Shown here: positions 42,756 through 52,211 of the stretch, one piece after another
How the letters are laid out: the number at the start of each line of letters is the position of its first letter
Numbering within the stretch: position 1 is the stretch's first letter
Source: RBC038 sp041390625
Lineage (GTDB): Bacteria > Chloroflexota > Dehalococcoidia > UBA2979
NCBI GenBank assembly: GCA_041390625.1
Contig: JAWKPM010000002.1
Span: 124,001-188,000 of the forward strand
Direction of reading: 5' to 3'
DNA: 64,000 bases
Translations under genes and position numbers: made by a program
The notes under the pieces: model-generated
What the model saw: only the letters and a program-made list of their open reading frames with translations
Told to the model about the DNA's origin: nothing
The model's database searches: none

Positions 42756-43646
42756 CTAGTACCCCTGCCGTACCTCGACGACTCGCCGCGTCCCACCGAG
42801 GTCACGATGCATCCGCACATCGAGCGCTGCGCCCCCGTCGAGCGCCTCCCGCAGCAGGTCCGCGGCGAAGGGCGCCTGCCCCGACCCCACCTCGACCAGC
42901 ACCGCCCGAGGCCCGTCGACGAGGTGCTCCGGCAGCTGCGCCGCCAGCCGTCGATAGAGCTCCAGCCCGTCGAAGCCGCCGTCGACCGCGAGCGCCGGCT
43001 CGAAGTCTCGAATCGCCTCCGGCAGCGCCTCGACCTCGTCCGAGGGGATGTACGGCAGGTTCGCCGCCACCACATCGAGGGGCTCCGGCACCGCCTCCAG
43101 CAGGTCGCCTGCCAGCAGCACCACGCGCGTTTCGAGGTCGAATCGACGCCGGTTGCGCCCCGCCCACTCCAGCGCCGCCGTCGACGCATCGAGGCCGAAG
43201 ACCTTCGCCGTCGCCGCGTGCCGCCCCACGGAGAGCGCCACCGCCCCGCTGCCCGTCCCGACGTCCGCCACCCGCACGACGCGTCGAGCGTTCGGATGCT
43301 CCCGAATCGCCGCCAGCGTCGCCTCGACGAGCGTCTCCGTCTCCGGCCGCGGCACGAGGCAGCCCGGCCCCACCTCGAACGTCAGCCCGTAGAACTCGCG
43401 CCGCCCGAGGATGTACGCCAGTGGCTCGTGCCCCAGCCGCCGCTCAAGGAGCGCCTCGAAGCGCTCGAGCACCGCGGGCTCCGGCACTTCGGACCCTGCG
43501 GCCAGCACGTGCACCCGGTCGATGCCCGCCGCCTCGGCATAGAGCAGCTCCGCCTCCAGCCGCCCCTCATCGAGGTCGTCGGCACACCGCTCGTCCACGA
43601 GCCGCCGCGCCGCCTCATGCAGCCGCCCCGCGATCCGAGGCGGCAT
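42756..43646 (-). CDS. prmC: Peptide chain release factor N5-glutamine methyltransferase
   Basis: PrmC methylates the Gln of the GGQ motif in release factors, and prfA lies two genes upstream. It has 296 residues. The N-terminal helical domain includes LGHEPLAYILGRREFYGL, and the SAM-binding motif is VADVGTGSGAVALS near residue 125. The catalytic NPPY motif reads NLPY (in VAANLPYIP), one substitution from the family norm. The ATG overlaps the stop of the upstream membrane protein gene (TGATG), so translation is coupled. Confidence 0.92.
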   Translation of the reverse strand: MPPRIAGRLHEAARRLVDERCADDLDEGRLEAELLYAEAAGIDRVHVLAAGSEVPEPAVLERFEALLERRLGHEPLAYILGRREFYGLTFEVGPGCLVPRPETETLVEATLAAIREHPNARRVVRVADVGTGSGAVALSVGRHAATAKVFGLDASTAALEWAGRNRRRFDLETRVVLLAGDLLEAVPEPLDVVAANLPYIPSDEVEALPEAIRDFEPALAVDGGFDGLELYRRLAAQLPEHLVDGPRAVLVEVGSGQAPFAADLLREALDGGAALDVRMHRDLGGTRRVVEVRQGY

Positions 43647-44401
43647 CAGCGCGACACCCGTCGTGCGCTGAGCGCGACTGCGACGACGAGCGCGCTGAGC
43701 GCAACAACGAAGATCGGGCTGCCGGAATCGCGACCCTCGCTCGCATCGAGCAGCCCGGCGCCCCCCGCAGCCGGCGGAACGAGATCTGACGATGCCGCCT
43801 CGAACCGCCCGATCGCATCGAGGACCACCGGGTCGTCCGCCGATACGCCGATGCCGAACACCAGCAACCGATTCGTGTGCAGCGTGCCATCCGGCTGTCG
43901 AACGAGGCCTGCGACCCAGTACTGCCCGCGGGGGTCCGCATCGAGGGCGCCGCAGGCCCCGCCGCCCCCGCTGAACACCAGCTCGTCGAGGTGCGCGTCG
44001 TCCCAATTCGCCTCGGCCACGCCCGGGCCGAACTCCGCGCTCGCAACATCGAAGGCAGTGAACGTGGCCGGCCCGGCGCCCTTCATGTACCGGTCGACCT
44101 CGAACGTCATCCGAACGGCGACCGTCCGAGGTGTCCCGACGCCCTCAACTTCCGGCGCGAGCGCGAGGTCGACCACGCGTCCCGCGATGATCACATCCGC
44201 CGCAGCCGCGGGCTCGCCGTCGCCGCTGCACGCAAACGCCAGCCGAGGTTCGGCCAGTCCCACCAGCAGTCCAACAACGCCACCGAGAGCGAGGAAGGCT
44301 CGGCTTGCCGAGCGGAAACGAGTTATCTGAATGAAGCCCGGGGGCGAAGCCCCCGGAGAAGGGGCGCGTGGGCGGGCACGCCGCGCCGCAGGCGCGTCCA
44401 T
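43646..44401 (-). CDS. Secreted membrane-anchored protein of unknown function
   Basis: A 251-residue frame with a hydrophobic segment near residues 36-56 ending LAFACSGD, like a signal peptide, and a C-terminal helix (FVVALSALVVAVALSA) followed by RRVSR, a likely membrane anchor. Between them lie beta-rich stretches and two further Cys. No family recognised. The ATG at 44401, eight bases after the prfA stop, is the only usable start. The first 35 codons span two palindromes, so the true N-terminus is uncertain. The operon order prfA, this gene, prmC places it among translation-termination genes by position only. Confidence 0.6.
   Translation of the reverse strand: MDAPAARRARPRAPSPGASPPGFIQITRFRSASRAFLALGGVVGLLVGLAEPRLAFACSGDGEPAAAADVIIAGRVVDLALAPEVEGVGTPRTVAVRMTFEVDRYMKGAGPATFTAFDVASAEFGPGVAEANWDDAHLDELVFSGGGGACGALDADPRGQYWVAGLVRQPDGTLHTNRLLVFGIGVSADDPVVLDAIGRFEAASSDLVPPAAGGAGLLDASEGRDSGSPIFVVALSALVVAVALSARRVSR
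44298..44356. repeat. Two palindromic hairpins in a gene 5' end
   Basis: GCTCGGC-TT-GCCGAGC (44298-44313) and CCGGGGGC-GAA-GCCCCCGG (44338-44356) lie inside the first codons of the minus-strand gene ending at 43646. The second resembles the GAA-loop hairpin at 34781, so they may be members of a scattered palindrome family. Confidence 0.65.
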
Positions 44402-44409
44402 GTCCGAGG

Positions 44410-45474
44410 TCAGGCCGACGCCTGAAGGAGGCGCGCCTGCTCGTCGAGGGCGACCGCCTCGATCAGTCCCTCGATGTCCCCGTCCATCACTCGAGGCATC
44501 CCGTGCACGGTCATGTTCACACGGTGATCGGTCACGCGGTCCTGCGGGTAGTTGTACGTGCGGATCTTCTCGGAGCGTTCGCCGGAGCCCACCTGCGCGC
44601 GGCGCGTCCCGGCGAGCTCGGCGTCCTGCTTCTCGCGCTCGATCTCGTACAGCCGCGCGCGGAGGTGCGCCTCCGCCTTCGCGCGGTTCTTTGCCTGCGA
44701 GCGCTCGTCTTGGCAGGTCACCACGATGCCCGTCGGCTCGTGCGTCATCCGCACCGCCGTCGCCACCTTGTTCACGTTCTGCCCGCCGGCGCCACCCGAG
44801 TGGAAGATGTCGATGCGCACGTCGTTCCAGTCGATGTCGACGTCCACCTCGTCGACCTCCGGCAGTACCGCCACGGTCGCCGTCGAGGTGTGGATGCGGC
44901 CCTGCGATTCGGTCTCCGGCACGCGCTGCACGCGGTGCACGCCGGACTCGTGCTTCATGTGGCGGTAGGCGTCCTGCCCGTGCAGCTCGAACGCGATCTC
45001 CTTGTAGCCCCCGGCCGACGCCTCCGAGGTGTTGATGACCTCGGTCTTCCAGCCGTTGCGCTCGGCGTAGCGGACATACATCCGGAAGAGGTCCGCCGCG
45101 AACAGCGCGGCCTCCTCGCCGCCCGTCCCCGAGCGAATCTCGACGATCACGTCCTTCTCGTCGGCCGGGTCTCGAGGCAGCAGCGCCACCTTCAGCGCGG
45201 CATCGAGGCGCTCGAGCTCCGGCTCCAGGCGCTCGACCTCCTCGCGGCCGAGCTCCCGCTCGTCCTCGTCACCGCTCAAGGCCATCGCGCGCGCATCCTC
45301 GAGGGCGGTCGCTGAGTCGCGGTACTCGCGGAAGAGCGCCACCACCTGCTCGAGCTGCGACCGCTCGCGCCCAAGCTCCGCCATCCGACGGTGGTCGCTC
45401 ACCACCTCGGGATCCCCGAGGAGGCGCGTCACCTCCTCGAAGCGAGCTTCAATCTCGGCCAATCGTTCGAGCAT
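44410..45474 (-). CDS. prfA: Peptide chain release factor 1
   Basis: RF1 recognises UAA and UAG stop codons. The 354 residues include the catalytic GGQ in SGGAGGQNVNKV near residue 226 and the RF1 signature VPETESQGRIHTSTATVAV. The C-terminal domain keeps TYNYPQDRVTDHR. The ATG at 45474 is six bases downstream of a TAGACT -10 box, so its mRNA is probably leaderless. Its 5' end overlaps the 3' end of the unknown upstream gene by 26 bases. Confidence 0.96.
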   Translation of the reverse strand: MLERLAEIEARFEEVTRLLGDPEVVSDHRRMAELGRERSQLEQVVALFREYRDSATALEDARAMALSGDEDERELGREEVERLEPELERLDAALKVALLPRDPADEKDVIVEIRSGTGGEEAALFAADLFRMYVRYAERNGWKTEVINTSEASAGGYKEIAFELHGQDAYRHMKHESGVHRVQRVPETESQGRIHTSTATVAVLPEVDEVDVDIDWNDVRIDIFHSGGAGGQNVNKVATAVRMTHEPTGIVVTCQDERSQAKNRAKAEAHLRARLYEIEREKQDAELAGTRRAQVGSGERSEKIRTYNYPQDRVTDHRVNMTVHGMPRVMDGDIEGLIEAVALDEQARLLQASA

Positions 45475-46054
45475 GGAGCCAGTCTAGCAGCGCCGTGATT
45501 CGGGACCATCGTGCGGATCCTGACGCGCTGCCGCCGACGCCCGCGGGTGCGAATCGCCGAGCGGCCTCGATGAGGTAGCGCCGTCGGCGATCTTCGATCG
45601 CTGCCGGGCCACGAGGCTCGCCCGGCTTCGCCGGCATCCAACGAATGAGGTCCGAGAATTCGTCAGGGTGCCCGAACTCACAGAAGAGCAACTCGAATCC
45701 ATCGAGTCCATCGGGCCAGTCTGGTATGCGGGCGAGCTCGGCGGTCCAGTAGGCCGAAGCGAGGTACAGCCAGACGCCCGCGGGAGAGTCGCCCAGCACC
45801 GATCCGGATTCGTGGACGTGGGATTCGTCCGAGACCGCCAAGGAACGCTCGCCCGCCGCCGCCCGTATCGCCTCCAAGGCGGCCGCTTGATCGGGTCCCG
45901 TGCTGCCGGCGGCCACGAGCGCGATGGCATCAGACTCGGCCAGCCAGCCGCGGGATACGCCGAAGACCAGGACCGGGACATCGAGGCGCGCACGTCCTTG
46001 CAGGAAGTCTGCGGGGATCTCGAAGGGGACCGAGGACCGCAGCAATCGCTTCAC
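45449..46054 (-). CDS. Hypothetical protein
   Basis: A 201-residue soluble protein: an N-terminal RLLRSSVPFEIPADFLQG, a mid-part with HVHESGSVLGDSPAGVWLYLAS, and an aromatic acidic segment (FELLFCEFGHPDEFSDLIRW). It overlaps hisS by four bases (GTGA) and the prfA start by 26 bases. I do not recognise a family with confidence. The tight overlaps argue that it is real and coexpressed with hisS. Confidence 0.62.
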   Translation of the reverse strand: MKRLLRSSVPFEIPADFLQGRARLDVPVLVFGVSRGWLAESDAIALVAAGSTGPDQAAALEAIRAAAGERSLAVSDESHVHESGSVLGDSPAGVWLYLASAYWTAELARIPDWPDGLDGFELLFCEFGHPDEFSDLIRWMPAKPGEPRGPAAIEDRRRRYLIEAARRFAPAGVGGSASGSARWSRITALLDWLHARTIGRD

Positions 46055-47307
46055 ACCCCGGTGAGCGCGGCCACTACCTCGTCGATGCGCATCTCGCGCT
46101 GGTCGCCGCCATCGAGGGGCTTCACCTGCACCAGGCCCTCAGCAGCCTCGCGGTCGCCCACGATGAGCGCGTAGCGCGCACCCGAGGCATCTGCCGACCG
46201 CAGTTGTGCCCGCATCGAGCGTCCGGTCGTGCCGCTGCGAACCGACAGCCCCGCCTCGCGCAGCATCGAGGCGAGACGCGCGGCGGCGACCGCTCCTGCC
46301 TCGCCGAGCGGCACCGTGACCGCGTGGAGGCTCGCATCCACGCCTTCGACGCCCCGTTCGCGCAGGTTCAGCATGATCCGCTCGAGACCGCTGGCCCATC
46401 CCGTGCCGGGCGTATGAGGCCCGCCCAGCGACTCGATGAGTCCGTCGTAGCGCCCCCCGGCGCCGATGGTTGACTGCCCGCCCGCGTCGGCCGGCTCGAA
46501 CTCCCACACCGTGTGGGCGTAGTAGTCGAGGCCACGCACGATGCGCGTGTCCACCTCGAACGCGACCTCGAGGCCTGTGAGCAGCGCCTGCACACCCTCC
46601 CAGTGCGCGCGATCCTCCTCCGAGAGGTGGTCGAGGATGCTCGGCGCATCGAGGACCGCCGGGTGTCCGGCGTCCTCCTTCGAGTCGAGGATGCGCAGCA
46701 CGTTCGTGTCGAAGCGGCGCTGCGAGTCCGGCGACAATCCCTCGAGGTGCGGCAGGAAGTGCTCACGCAGCACCGCCTCGTAGCGATGCCGCGTCTCCGC
46801 CGTCCCGATCGAGTTGATGCGCAGCGTCAGGTCGCCGAGGCCCAGCGCTTCGTAGATCGACCGCTGCAGGTCGATCACCTCCACGTCCGCCGCCGGCGAG
46901 GGGTCGCCGATGCACTCGACGCCGAACTGGAACAGTTCGCGGTAGCGCCCGGCCTGCGGGCGGTCGTAGCGGAAGAAGGGCCCCCAGTAGAACAGTCGCA
47001 CCGGCTGCGGCCTCGAGGCCATGCCGTGCTCGAGGTAGGCACGCGCAACCGCCGCTGTGCCCTCGGGCCGCAGCGCGAGGCGCCCGCCGCCTCGGTCCTC
47101 GAACAGGTACATCTCCTTCGAGACGATGTCCGAGTCGTCGCCCACCGTGCGCAGAAAGACCCCCTGGTCCTCGACGATCGGCGTGCGGATGAGGTGGTAG
47201 TCGAACGAGCGCGCCACACGCGTCGCGGTGTCGATGACGTGCTGCCAGAGCGCCTCGTCCTCCGGTAGGAGGTCGTTCATGCCTCGAGGTGCCTGCAGGT
47301 CGGCCAT
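46051..47307 (-). CDS. hisS: Histidyl-tRNA synthetase
   Basis: A class II synthetase of 418 residues. Motif 2 follows LRPEGTAAVARAYLEHGMA and includes the FFRYDRPQAGRYREL segment. HisA-type motifs are VRGLDYYAHTVWEF and GAGGRYDGLI near residues 250-290, and a C-terminal anticodon-binding domain completes the protein. The ATG at 47307 lies six bases after a TAGACT -10 box with TTGCCG 17 bases further upstream, and there is no Shine-Dalgarno site, so the transcript is likely leaderless. It is divergent from rel. Confidence 0.95.
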   Translation of the reverse strand: MADLQAPRGMNDLLPEDEALWQHVIDTATRVARSFDYHLIRTPIVEDQGVFLRTVGDDSDIVSKEMYLFEDRGGGRLALRPEGTAAVARAYLEHGMASRPQPVRLFYWGPFFRYDRPQAGRYRELFQFGVECIGDPSPAADVEVIDLQRSIYEALGLGDLTLRINSIGTAETRHRYEAVLREHFLPHLEGLSPDSQRRFDTNVLRILDSKEDAGHPAVLDAPSILDHLSEEDRAHWEGVQALLTGLEVAFEVDTRIVRGLDYYAHTVWEFEPADAGGQSTIGAGGRYDGLIESLGGPHTPGTGWASGLERIMLNLRERGVEGVDASLHAVTVPLGEAGAVAAARLASMLREAGLSVRSGTTGRSMRAQLRSADASGARYALIVGDREAAEGLVQVKPLDGGDQREMRIDEVVAALTGV

Positions 47308-47313
47308 GCGGCG

Positions 47314-47342
47314 AGTCTACGAGCGCCCCGATCGGGCGGCAA
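47314..47342 (-). promoter_or_regulatory. Leaderless hisS promoter
   Basis: On the minus strand, TTGCCG (47342-47337) and TAGACT (47319-47314) are separated by 17 bases. TAGACT ends six bases before the ATG, so transcription should start at or beside the start codon. Confidence 0.7.
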
Positions 47343-47424
47343 TTGAGTCGCTCCCGAGGCGCCGCGAACCCTGATGCGAGCTCGAATCCCCTCGTGCTAG
47401 CCTGCATCGAGGTGGATTAGACAC

Positions 47425-49581
47425 ATGGTTGTCTCCGAGCAGGCGCCCGCGGGCGTCCGCGAGTTGTTCCGCTCCCTGAACGAGTACCTCCCGCCCGAGC
47501 GCGTCGAGGCCATCGAGCGTGCCTACGAGTTCGCGAACGAGTGCCACGAGGGCCAGCTCAGGCGCTCCGGCGAGCCCTACATCACCCACCCGGTCGCCGT
47601 TGCCAGCCTCGTCGCCTCGTTGCACATGGACCCCTCCACGGTGTCGGCCGCGCTCTTGCACGACGTCGTTGAGGACTGCGACGTCACCTCCGAGGACATT
47701 CGACACCGCTTCGATCCCACGATCGCCCATCTCGTCGAGGGCGCGACGAAGATCGAGCAGATCCACGTCCTCGACACCGCCCAGGCCGACGCCGAGACGC
47801 TGCGCAAGATGTTCGTGGCGATGGCGGAGGACGTGCGGGTCGTGATCATCAAGATCGCGGACCGCCTCCACAACATGAGCACGCTGCAGTTCCTCTCGCC
47901 GGACCGCCAGGAGGCGCTCGCGCGCGAGACGATGGAGATCTACGCGCCGCTCGCCGCACGACTCGGCATCTGGCAGTTCAAGTGGCAGCTCGAGGACCTG
48001 GCGTTCCGCTACCTCTACCCGGCCGACTACCGCCGCATCACTGAGATGGTGGCCTCGAAGCGCGCCGAGCGAGAGCGCTTCGTCCGCCAGGTCGAGAGCC
48101 AGCTCCGCGAGGCCCTCGCCGGTGTCGGCATCGAGGCTGACGTGAGCGGCCGCGTGAAGCACTTCTTCTCGATCTACGGGAAGATGCGCCGCTACGCCGA
48201 GCAGGGCCGCTCCTTCGACCAGATTCACGACCTGCTGGCGCTTCGCGTCCTCGTGAACGGCGTGTCCGACTGCTACAACGCGCTCGGCGTCGTCCATCAG
48301 ACGTGGCACCCGATTCCGGGCGGCTTCGACGACTACATCGCGAACCCGAAGGAGTCGCTCTACCAGTCCCTCCACACCTCGGTCATGGGCCCCGGCGCTC
48401 ACCCCTTCGAGGTGCAGATCCGTACCCACGAGATGCACGAGGTCGCCGAGTACGGTGTCGCCGCGCACTGGTCCTACAAGGAAGAGCCTCGACGCCGCGA
48501 CGCCCGCTACGAGGAGCGCATGGCCTGGCTCCGCCACCTCATCGAGTGGCAGCAGGAGGCCTCCGGCACCGACGATTTCCTCGAGTCGGTGAAGAGCGAC
48601 GTCTTCGCCGACCAGGTCTTCGTCTACACACCGCGTTCCGAGGTGCGTGTGCTGCCTCGAGGTTCCACGCCCATCGACTTTGCCTACCTGATCCACACCG
48701 ACCTCGGGCACCAGTGCGCCGGCGCGCGCGTGAACGGCAAGATGGTGCCGCTCACGACGAAGCTGCAGAACGGCGACGTCGTCGAGGTCGTGCGCAGCCG
48801 CACCCCTCGAGGCCCGTCGCGCGACTGGCTCATCGAGGACCACGGCTACCTCGGCTCCAGCCACTCGAGGCAGAAGGTCCGCCAGTGGTTCCGCCGCCAG
48901 CAGCGTGGCGAGAACGTCGAGCGCGGACGGGAGCTCCTCGAGCGGGAGCGCCGCCGCCTCGGGCTCCGCGAGGTCCCGGCGGACCTGCACCGCCCCTTCG
49001 GCTACGAGCAGTACGACGACCTCCTGGCCGCGATCGGCTATGGCGAGGTCTCGATGCAGCGCCTCGTGAAGCACCTCGTCGAGACCGAGGAGCCGAAGCC
49101 CCTCGACCTTGTCTCCGCCCCGAAGCGCGGTCCCGAGGGGCCGGGCGTCCGCGTGCTCGGTACCGCCGGCCTGCACGTGCAGCTCGCGCGCTGCTGCAAG
49201 CCGCTCCCCGGCGACGAGATCGTGGGCTACGTCACCCGCGCTCGAGGCGTCACGGTCCACCGCACCAGCTGCCGCACGGTGAGCGCCAGCACGGAGCCCG
49301 AGCGCATCGTCGACTGCGACTGGGGCCCGACCGGAAACCTCTACGCCGCCACGGTCCACGTCGTCGCATGGGACCGCGTTGGCCTGCTGCGTGACCTCAG
49401 CACGATGATCGCCTCGCAGCGAGTCAACATGGTGGGTGTCTCGACCCGCGAGTCCGACGACGGCACGGTCACCACCGAGATCACCCTCGAGACCGAGGGT
49501 CGCACCCAGTTCTCGTCGCTCCTCGGCAAGCTCGAGAGCGTCCGAGGCGTCATCTCCGTCTCCCGCGCCGGCGACATCTAG
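47425..49581 (+). CDS. rel: Bifunctional (p)ppGpp synthetase/hydrolase
   Basis: The long RelA/SpoT-type enzyme, 718 residues. The HD hydrolase domain has HPVAVASLV and LLHDVVEDC, indicating an active hydrolase. The synthetase domain has GRVKHFFSIYGKM and ALRVLVN followed by YQSLHTSV. TGS (FVYTPRSEVRVLPRGSTPID), zinc-finger-like (ARCCKPLPGD) and ACT domains follow. It should make and degrade the stringent alarmone. A TAGCCT -10-like box lies at 47398-47403, and GAGGTGG precedes the ATG. Confidence 0.96.
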   Translation: MVVSEQAPAGVRELFRSLNEYLPPERVEAIERAYEFANECHEGQLRRSGEPYITHPVAVASLVASLHMDPSTVSAALLHDVVEDCDVTSEDIRHRFDPTIAHLVEGATKIEQIHVLDTAQADAETLRKMFVAMAEDVRVVIIKIADRLHNMSTLQFLSPDRQEALARETMEIYAPLAARLGIWQFKWQLEDLAFRYLYPADYRRITEMVASKRAERERFVRQVESQLREALAGVGIEADVSGRVKHFFSIYGKMRRYAEQGRSFDQIHDLLALRVLVNGVSDCYNALGVVHQTWHPIPGGFDDYIANPKESLYQSLHTSVMGPGAHPFEVQIRTHEMHEVAEYGVAAHWSYKEEPRRRDARYEERMAWLRHLIEWQQEASGTDDFLESVKSDVFADQVFVYTPRSEVRVLPRGSTPIDFAYLIHTDLGHQCAGARVNGKMVPLTTKLQNGDVVEVVRSRTPRGPSRDWLIEDHGYLGSSHSRQKVRQWFRRQQRGENVERGRELLERERRRLGLREVPADLHRPFGYEQYDDLLAAIGYGEVSMQRLVKHLVETEEPKPLDLVSAPKRGPEGPGVRVLGTAGLHVQLARCCKPLPGDEIVGYVTRARGVTVHRTSCRTVSASTEPERIVDCDWGPTGNLYAATVHVVAWDRVGLLRDLSTMIASQRVNMVGVSTRESDDGTVTTEITLETEGRTQFSSLLGKLESVRGVISVSRAGDI

Positions 49582-49582
49582 T

Positions 49583-50599
49583 GTGCGCGCCCTGACGCTC
49601 GAGCGGCCGCGGGCCGCGTACGCATGGCTGCTCGCCGCCCTTGCCATCCTCGGCACGCTGGAGGTCCATGCCTTCACCGCGATCGGCTCGCGGTCGGCGG
49701 ACCTCGCCGCGCTCGCGCTCGCCGTCGACGCGGCCGTCGGACTGCCACTGCTCGTGTACCTGTTCGTCGTGCGGCCCGGGCACGTTTCACCTGTGGTGCT
49801 CGTTCCGCTGGCGGCGGGCGCCCTCGTGGTCACCGCCCGCGTCACGGAGCCCTCGACCGGGCAAGGTGCGCTCGTCCTGGCGGCCGGCGCACTGGAGGTC
49901 GCAAGCGTCGTGCTCGTCGCGCTTCGAGGACGGCGGCTCCATCGCGCCTACCGAGGACATCGCGAGCGCCTCGTCTTCGTCCCGGACGCCTGGCGCGAGG
50001 CGTTGCGCGGGCAGCTGGGGGCCTCCGCTCCCATGCGTCTCGCGAACGGCGAGCTCCTTGCGCTCGGCCTTGCGATCGCGGGCTGGCGGGCGCGGTTCGT
50101 CGCCCCGGCTGGCACCCGCGCCTGGTCGCAACGCTCCGGATACTTCGTGGTCCTGGCGGCCTTCGGTGGCCTCGCCACGGTCGAGTTACCGTTGGCACAC
50201 CTCCTCCTGGCGCAGTGGTCGCCGCTCGCGGCGTGGGTGGTGACGCTACTCAGTCTCGAGGCCGCGCTGCAGCTCCTCGCTGACGTCCACGCCGTCCGCC
50301 TGCAGCCCCATCTCCTGACGCCGACGCACCTCCATCTCCGCGCCGGGCTGCGAGGCGCCGCCGACATCCCGCTGGAGCGACTTCGTGGCGTCCGGAAGTA
50401 CGACGCCAATGCGGATGCCGCCGCCTCCCGCGTCGTCGTGTTCGGCGCGCCTCGGCTTGTCGCCGAGCTGACGGGTCCGGTCGAGGTGCGTGGGCCGTTC
50501 GGTCGGACGTCCTCCGCCTCGCGCGTTGCCTTCGCGGTCGACGACGAACCCGGATTCCTTCGTGCGATCGCCGCTCGCGAGGAGCCCGCGGCACGCTGA
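49583..50599 (+). CDS. Multi-pass membrane protein of unknown function
   Basis: A 338-residue protein starting with GTG one base after the rel stop. Two groups of hydrophobic helices, about residues 12-110 and 180-235, flank a charged stretch. The last 100 residues are soluble, with beta-like LLTPTHLHLRAGLRG and VAFAVDDEPGF. No family recognised. Its immediate placement after rel suggests cotranscription. Confidence 0.66.
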   Translation: MRALTLERPRAAYAWLLAALAILGTLEVHAFTAIGSRSADLAALALAVDAAVGLPLLVYLFVVRPGHVSPVVLVPLAAGALVVTARVTEPSTGQGALVLAAGALEVASVVLVALRGRRLHRAYRGHRERLVFVPDAWREALRGQLGASAPMRLANGELLALGLAIAGWRARFVAPAGTRAWSQRSGYFVVLAAFGGLATVELPLAHLLLAQWSPLAAWVVTLLSLEAALQLLADVHAVRLQPHLLTPTHLHLRAGLRGAADIPLERLRGVRKYDANADAAASRVVVFGAPRLVAELTGPVEVRGPFGRTSSASRVAFAVDDEPGFLRAIAAREEPAAR

Positions 50600-50677
50600 C
50601 CACGCCGGTCCCGCGCCACTCCACCATCGCCCCGCCTCCATCGCGCGTGCTAGCGTGCCCGCGCGCACGGAGGCGCC

Positions 50678-52189
50678 ATGACCCTCGCGAAGGTTCGCAG
50701 CGGCGCGCTGATCGGCATCGACGGCATCCCCGTCGAGGTCGAGGTGGACATCGGCTCTGGCCTGCCCGCCTTCAACATCGTGGGCTTGCCCGACACCGCT
50801 GTGCAGGAGGCGCGCGAGCGCGTCCGCGCCGCGATTCGCAACGCCGGCTTCGAGTTCCCCCTTCGCCGCATCACGGTCAACCTCGCGCCGGCCGACGTCC
50901 GCAAGGAAGGCCCGATCTACGACCTGCCCATCGCCGTGGCGATCCTCGTCGCCTCGGGTCAGGTCGAGGACCGCTTCGGCGACGCCGTCCTGCTCGGTGA
51001 GCTCTCGCTCGATGGCCAGCTGAGGCACGTCAACGGCGTGCTGCCACTGGTGGCGATGTGTGCCACCGAGCACATCGAGGTCGCCGTCGTGCCCGCCGAG
51101 GACCTCGCCGAGGCGCGCATGGTCGAGGGCGTCCGTGCACTCGGCCTCTCGATGCTGTCGCGCATCGCCGAGGACCCCGCTGCCTGGCCGGACGAGGCCC
51201 TCGAGGCGGCCGAGCCGCCGTCCATCGAGACGCACGACATCTCGGTGGTGCAGGGCCAGGAGCACGTGAAGCGCGCCCTCGAGGTTGCCGCCTCGGGCGG
51301 ACATAACGTGATGCTGCAGGGGCCTCCCGGCTCCGGCAAGACGCTACTCGCGAGGGCGCTGCCCGGCCTCCTGCCGCCGCTGACGCCCGACGAGGCCCTC
51401 GATGTCACGAAGATCTACTCGGTGGGCGGCATGCTCGGTCGCAACCAGGCGCTGGTGCACGAGCGGCCGTTTCGCGCGCCGCACCACACCGTGTCGCACG
51501 CCGGGCTCGTCGGCGGCGGGACGCGCATCCGCCCGGGCGAGGTGTCACTGGCCCATCGAGGCGTGCTCTTCCTCGACGAGTTCCCCGAGTTCGGCGCGAC
51601 CGCCCTCGAGTCGTTGCGCGAACCGCTCGAGTCCGGCCTCGTGACGATCACGCGCGTCCGGGGTTCGGTGACGTTCCCCGCCTCGTTCCTGCTCATCGCC
51701 GCGATGAACCCATGCCCCTGCGGCTACTACGGCGACACGAAGCGCGCATGCACCTGCGCCGAGGCGACCGTCTCGAGGTACCAGCGGCGCATCTCCGGCC
51801 CGCTCCTCGACCGCTTCGACATCTTCATCGACGTCCCGAGGGTCGAGTACGGCGAGCTCACCGGTGCGCCCTCGGGCGAGACCTCTGAGGTCGTGCGAGA
51901 GCGCGTGGCCCGAGCGCGCTCCGTCCAGCTCGAGCGGCTGCGCGCGGCACGCATGACAGTCAACTCGGACATGGGCCCGCTGGAGGTGCGTCGCTACTGC
52001 CAGGAGTTGCTCGTGCCGGGCGCGCAGCCGCTCCTCGCCGGCGCGATGGAGCAACTCGGCCTTTCGGCTCGCGCGTTCCATCGAGTGCTGAAGGTCGCGC
52101 GCACGATCGCCGACCTCGCGGGCTCCGAGGTCATCGAGACGCCGCACCTCGCCGAGGCGATTCAGTACCGCCGTCGCGGTCGCGACTAG
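50678..52189 (+). CDS. comM: YifB-family Mg-chelatase-like AAA ATPase (ComM)
   Basis: A 503-residue ATPase of the ComM/YifB group, which helps branch migration during natural transformation in some bacteria. The N-terminal ChlI-like domain starts LAKVRSGALIGIDGIPVEVE. The Walker A reads GPPGSGKTLLARALPG near residue 216 and Walker B is FLDEFPEF. The zinc or Mg-chelatase region contains NPCPCGYYGDTKRACTCAE. A C-terminal helical domain includes QLGLSARAFHRVLKVARTIAD. GGAGG precedes the ATG and TAGCGT at 50650-50655 may be the -10 box. Confidence 0.94.
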   Translation: MTLAKVRSGALIGIDGIPVEVEVDIGSGLPAFNIVGLPDTAVQEARERVRAAIRNAGFEFPLRRITVNLAPADVRKEGPIYDLPIAVAILVASGQVEDRFGDAVLLGELSLDGQLRHVNGVLPLVAMCATEHIEVAVVPAEDLAEARMVEGVRALGLSMLSRIAEDPAAWPDEALEAAEPPSIETHDISVVQGQEHVKRALEVAASGGHNVMLQGPPGSGKTLLARALPGLLPPLTPDEALDVTKIYSVGGMLGRNQALVHERPFRAPHHTVSHAGLVGGGTRIRPGEVSLAHRGVLFLDEFPEFGATALESLREPLESGLVTITRVRGSVTFPASFLLIAAMNPCPCGYYGDTKRACTCAEATVSRYQRRISGPLLDRFDIFIDVPRVEYGELTGAPSGETSEVVRERVARARSVQLERLRAARMTVNSDMGPLEVRRYCQELLVPGAQPLLAGAMEQLGLSARAFHRVLKVARTIADLAGSEVIETPHLAEAIQYRRRGRD

Positions 52190-52211
52190 CGACGAATCGA
52201 GGGGATACGAG

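Noticed and set aside
47317..49845. 842-codon frame antisense to rel
   Set aside because: It mirrors rel codon by codon and has low-complexity Asp/Val/Leu content; rel is unmistakable.
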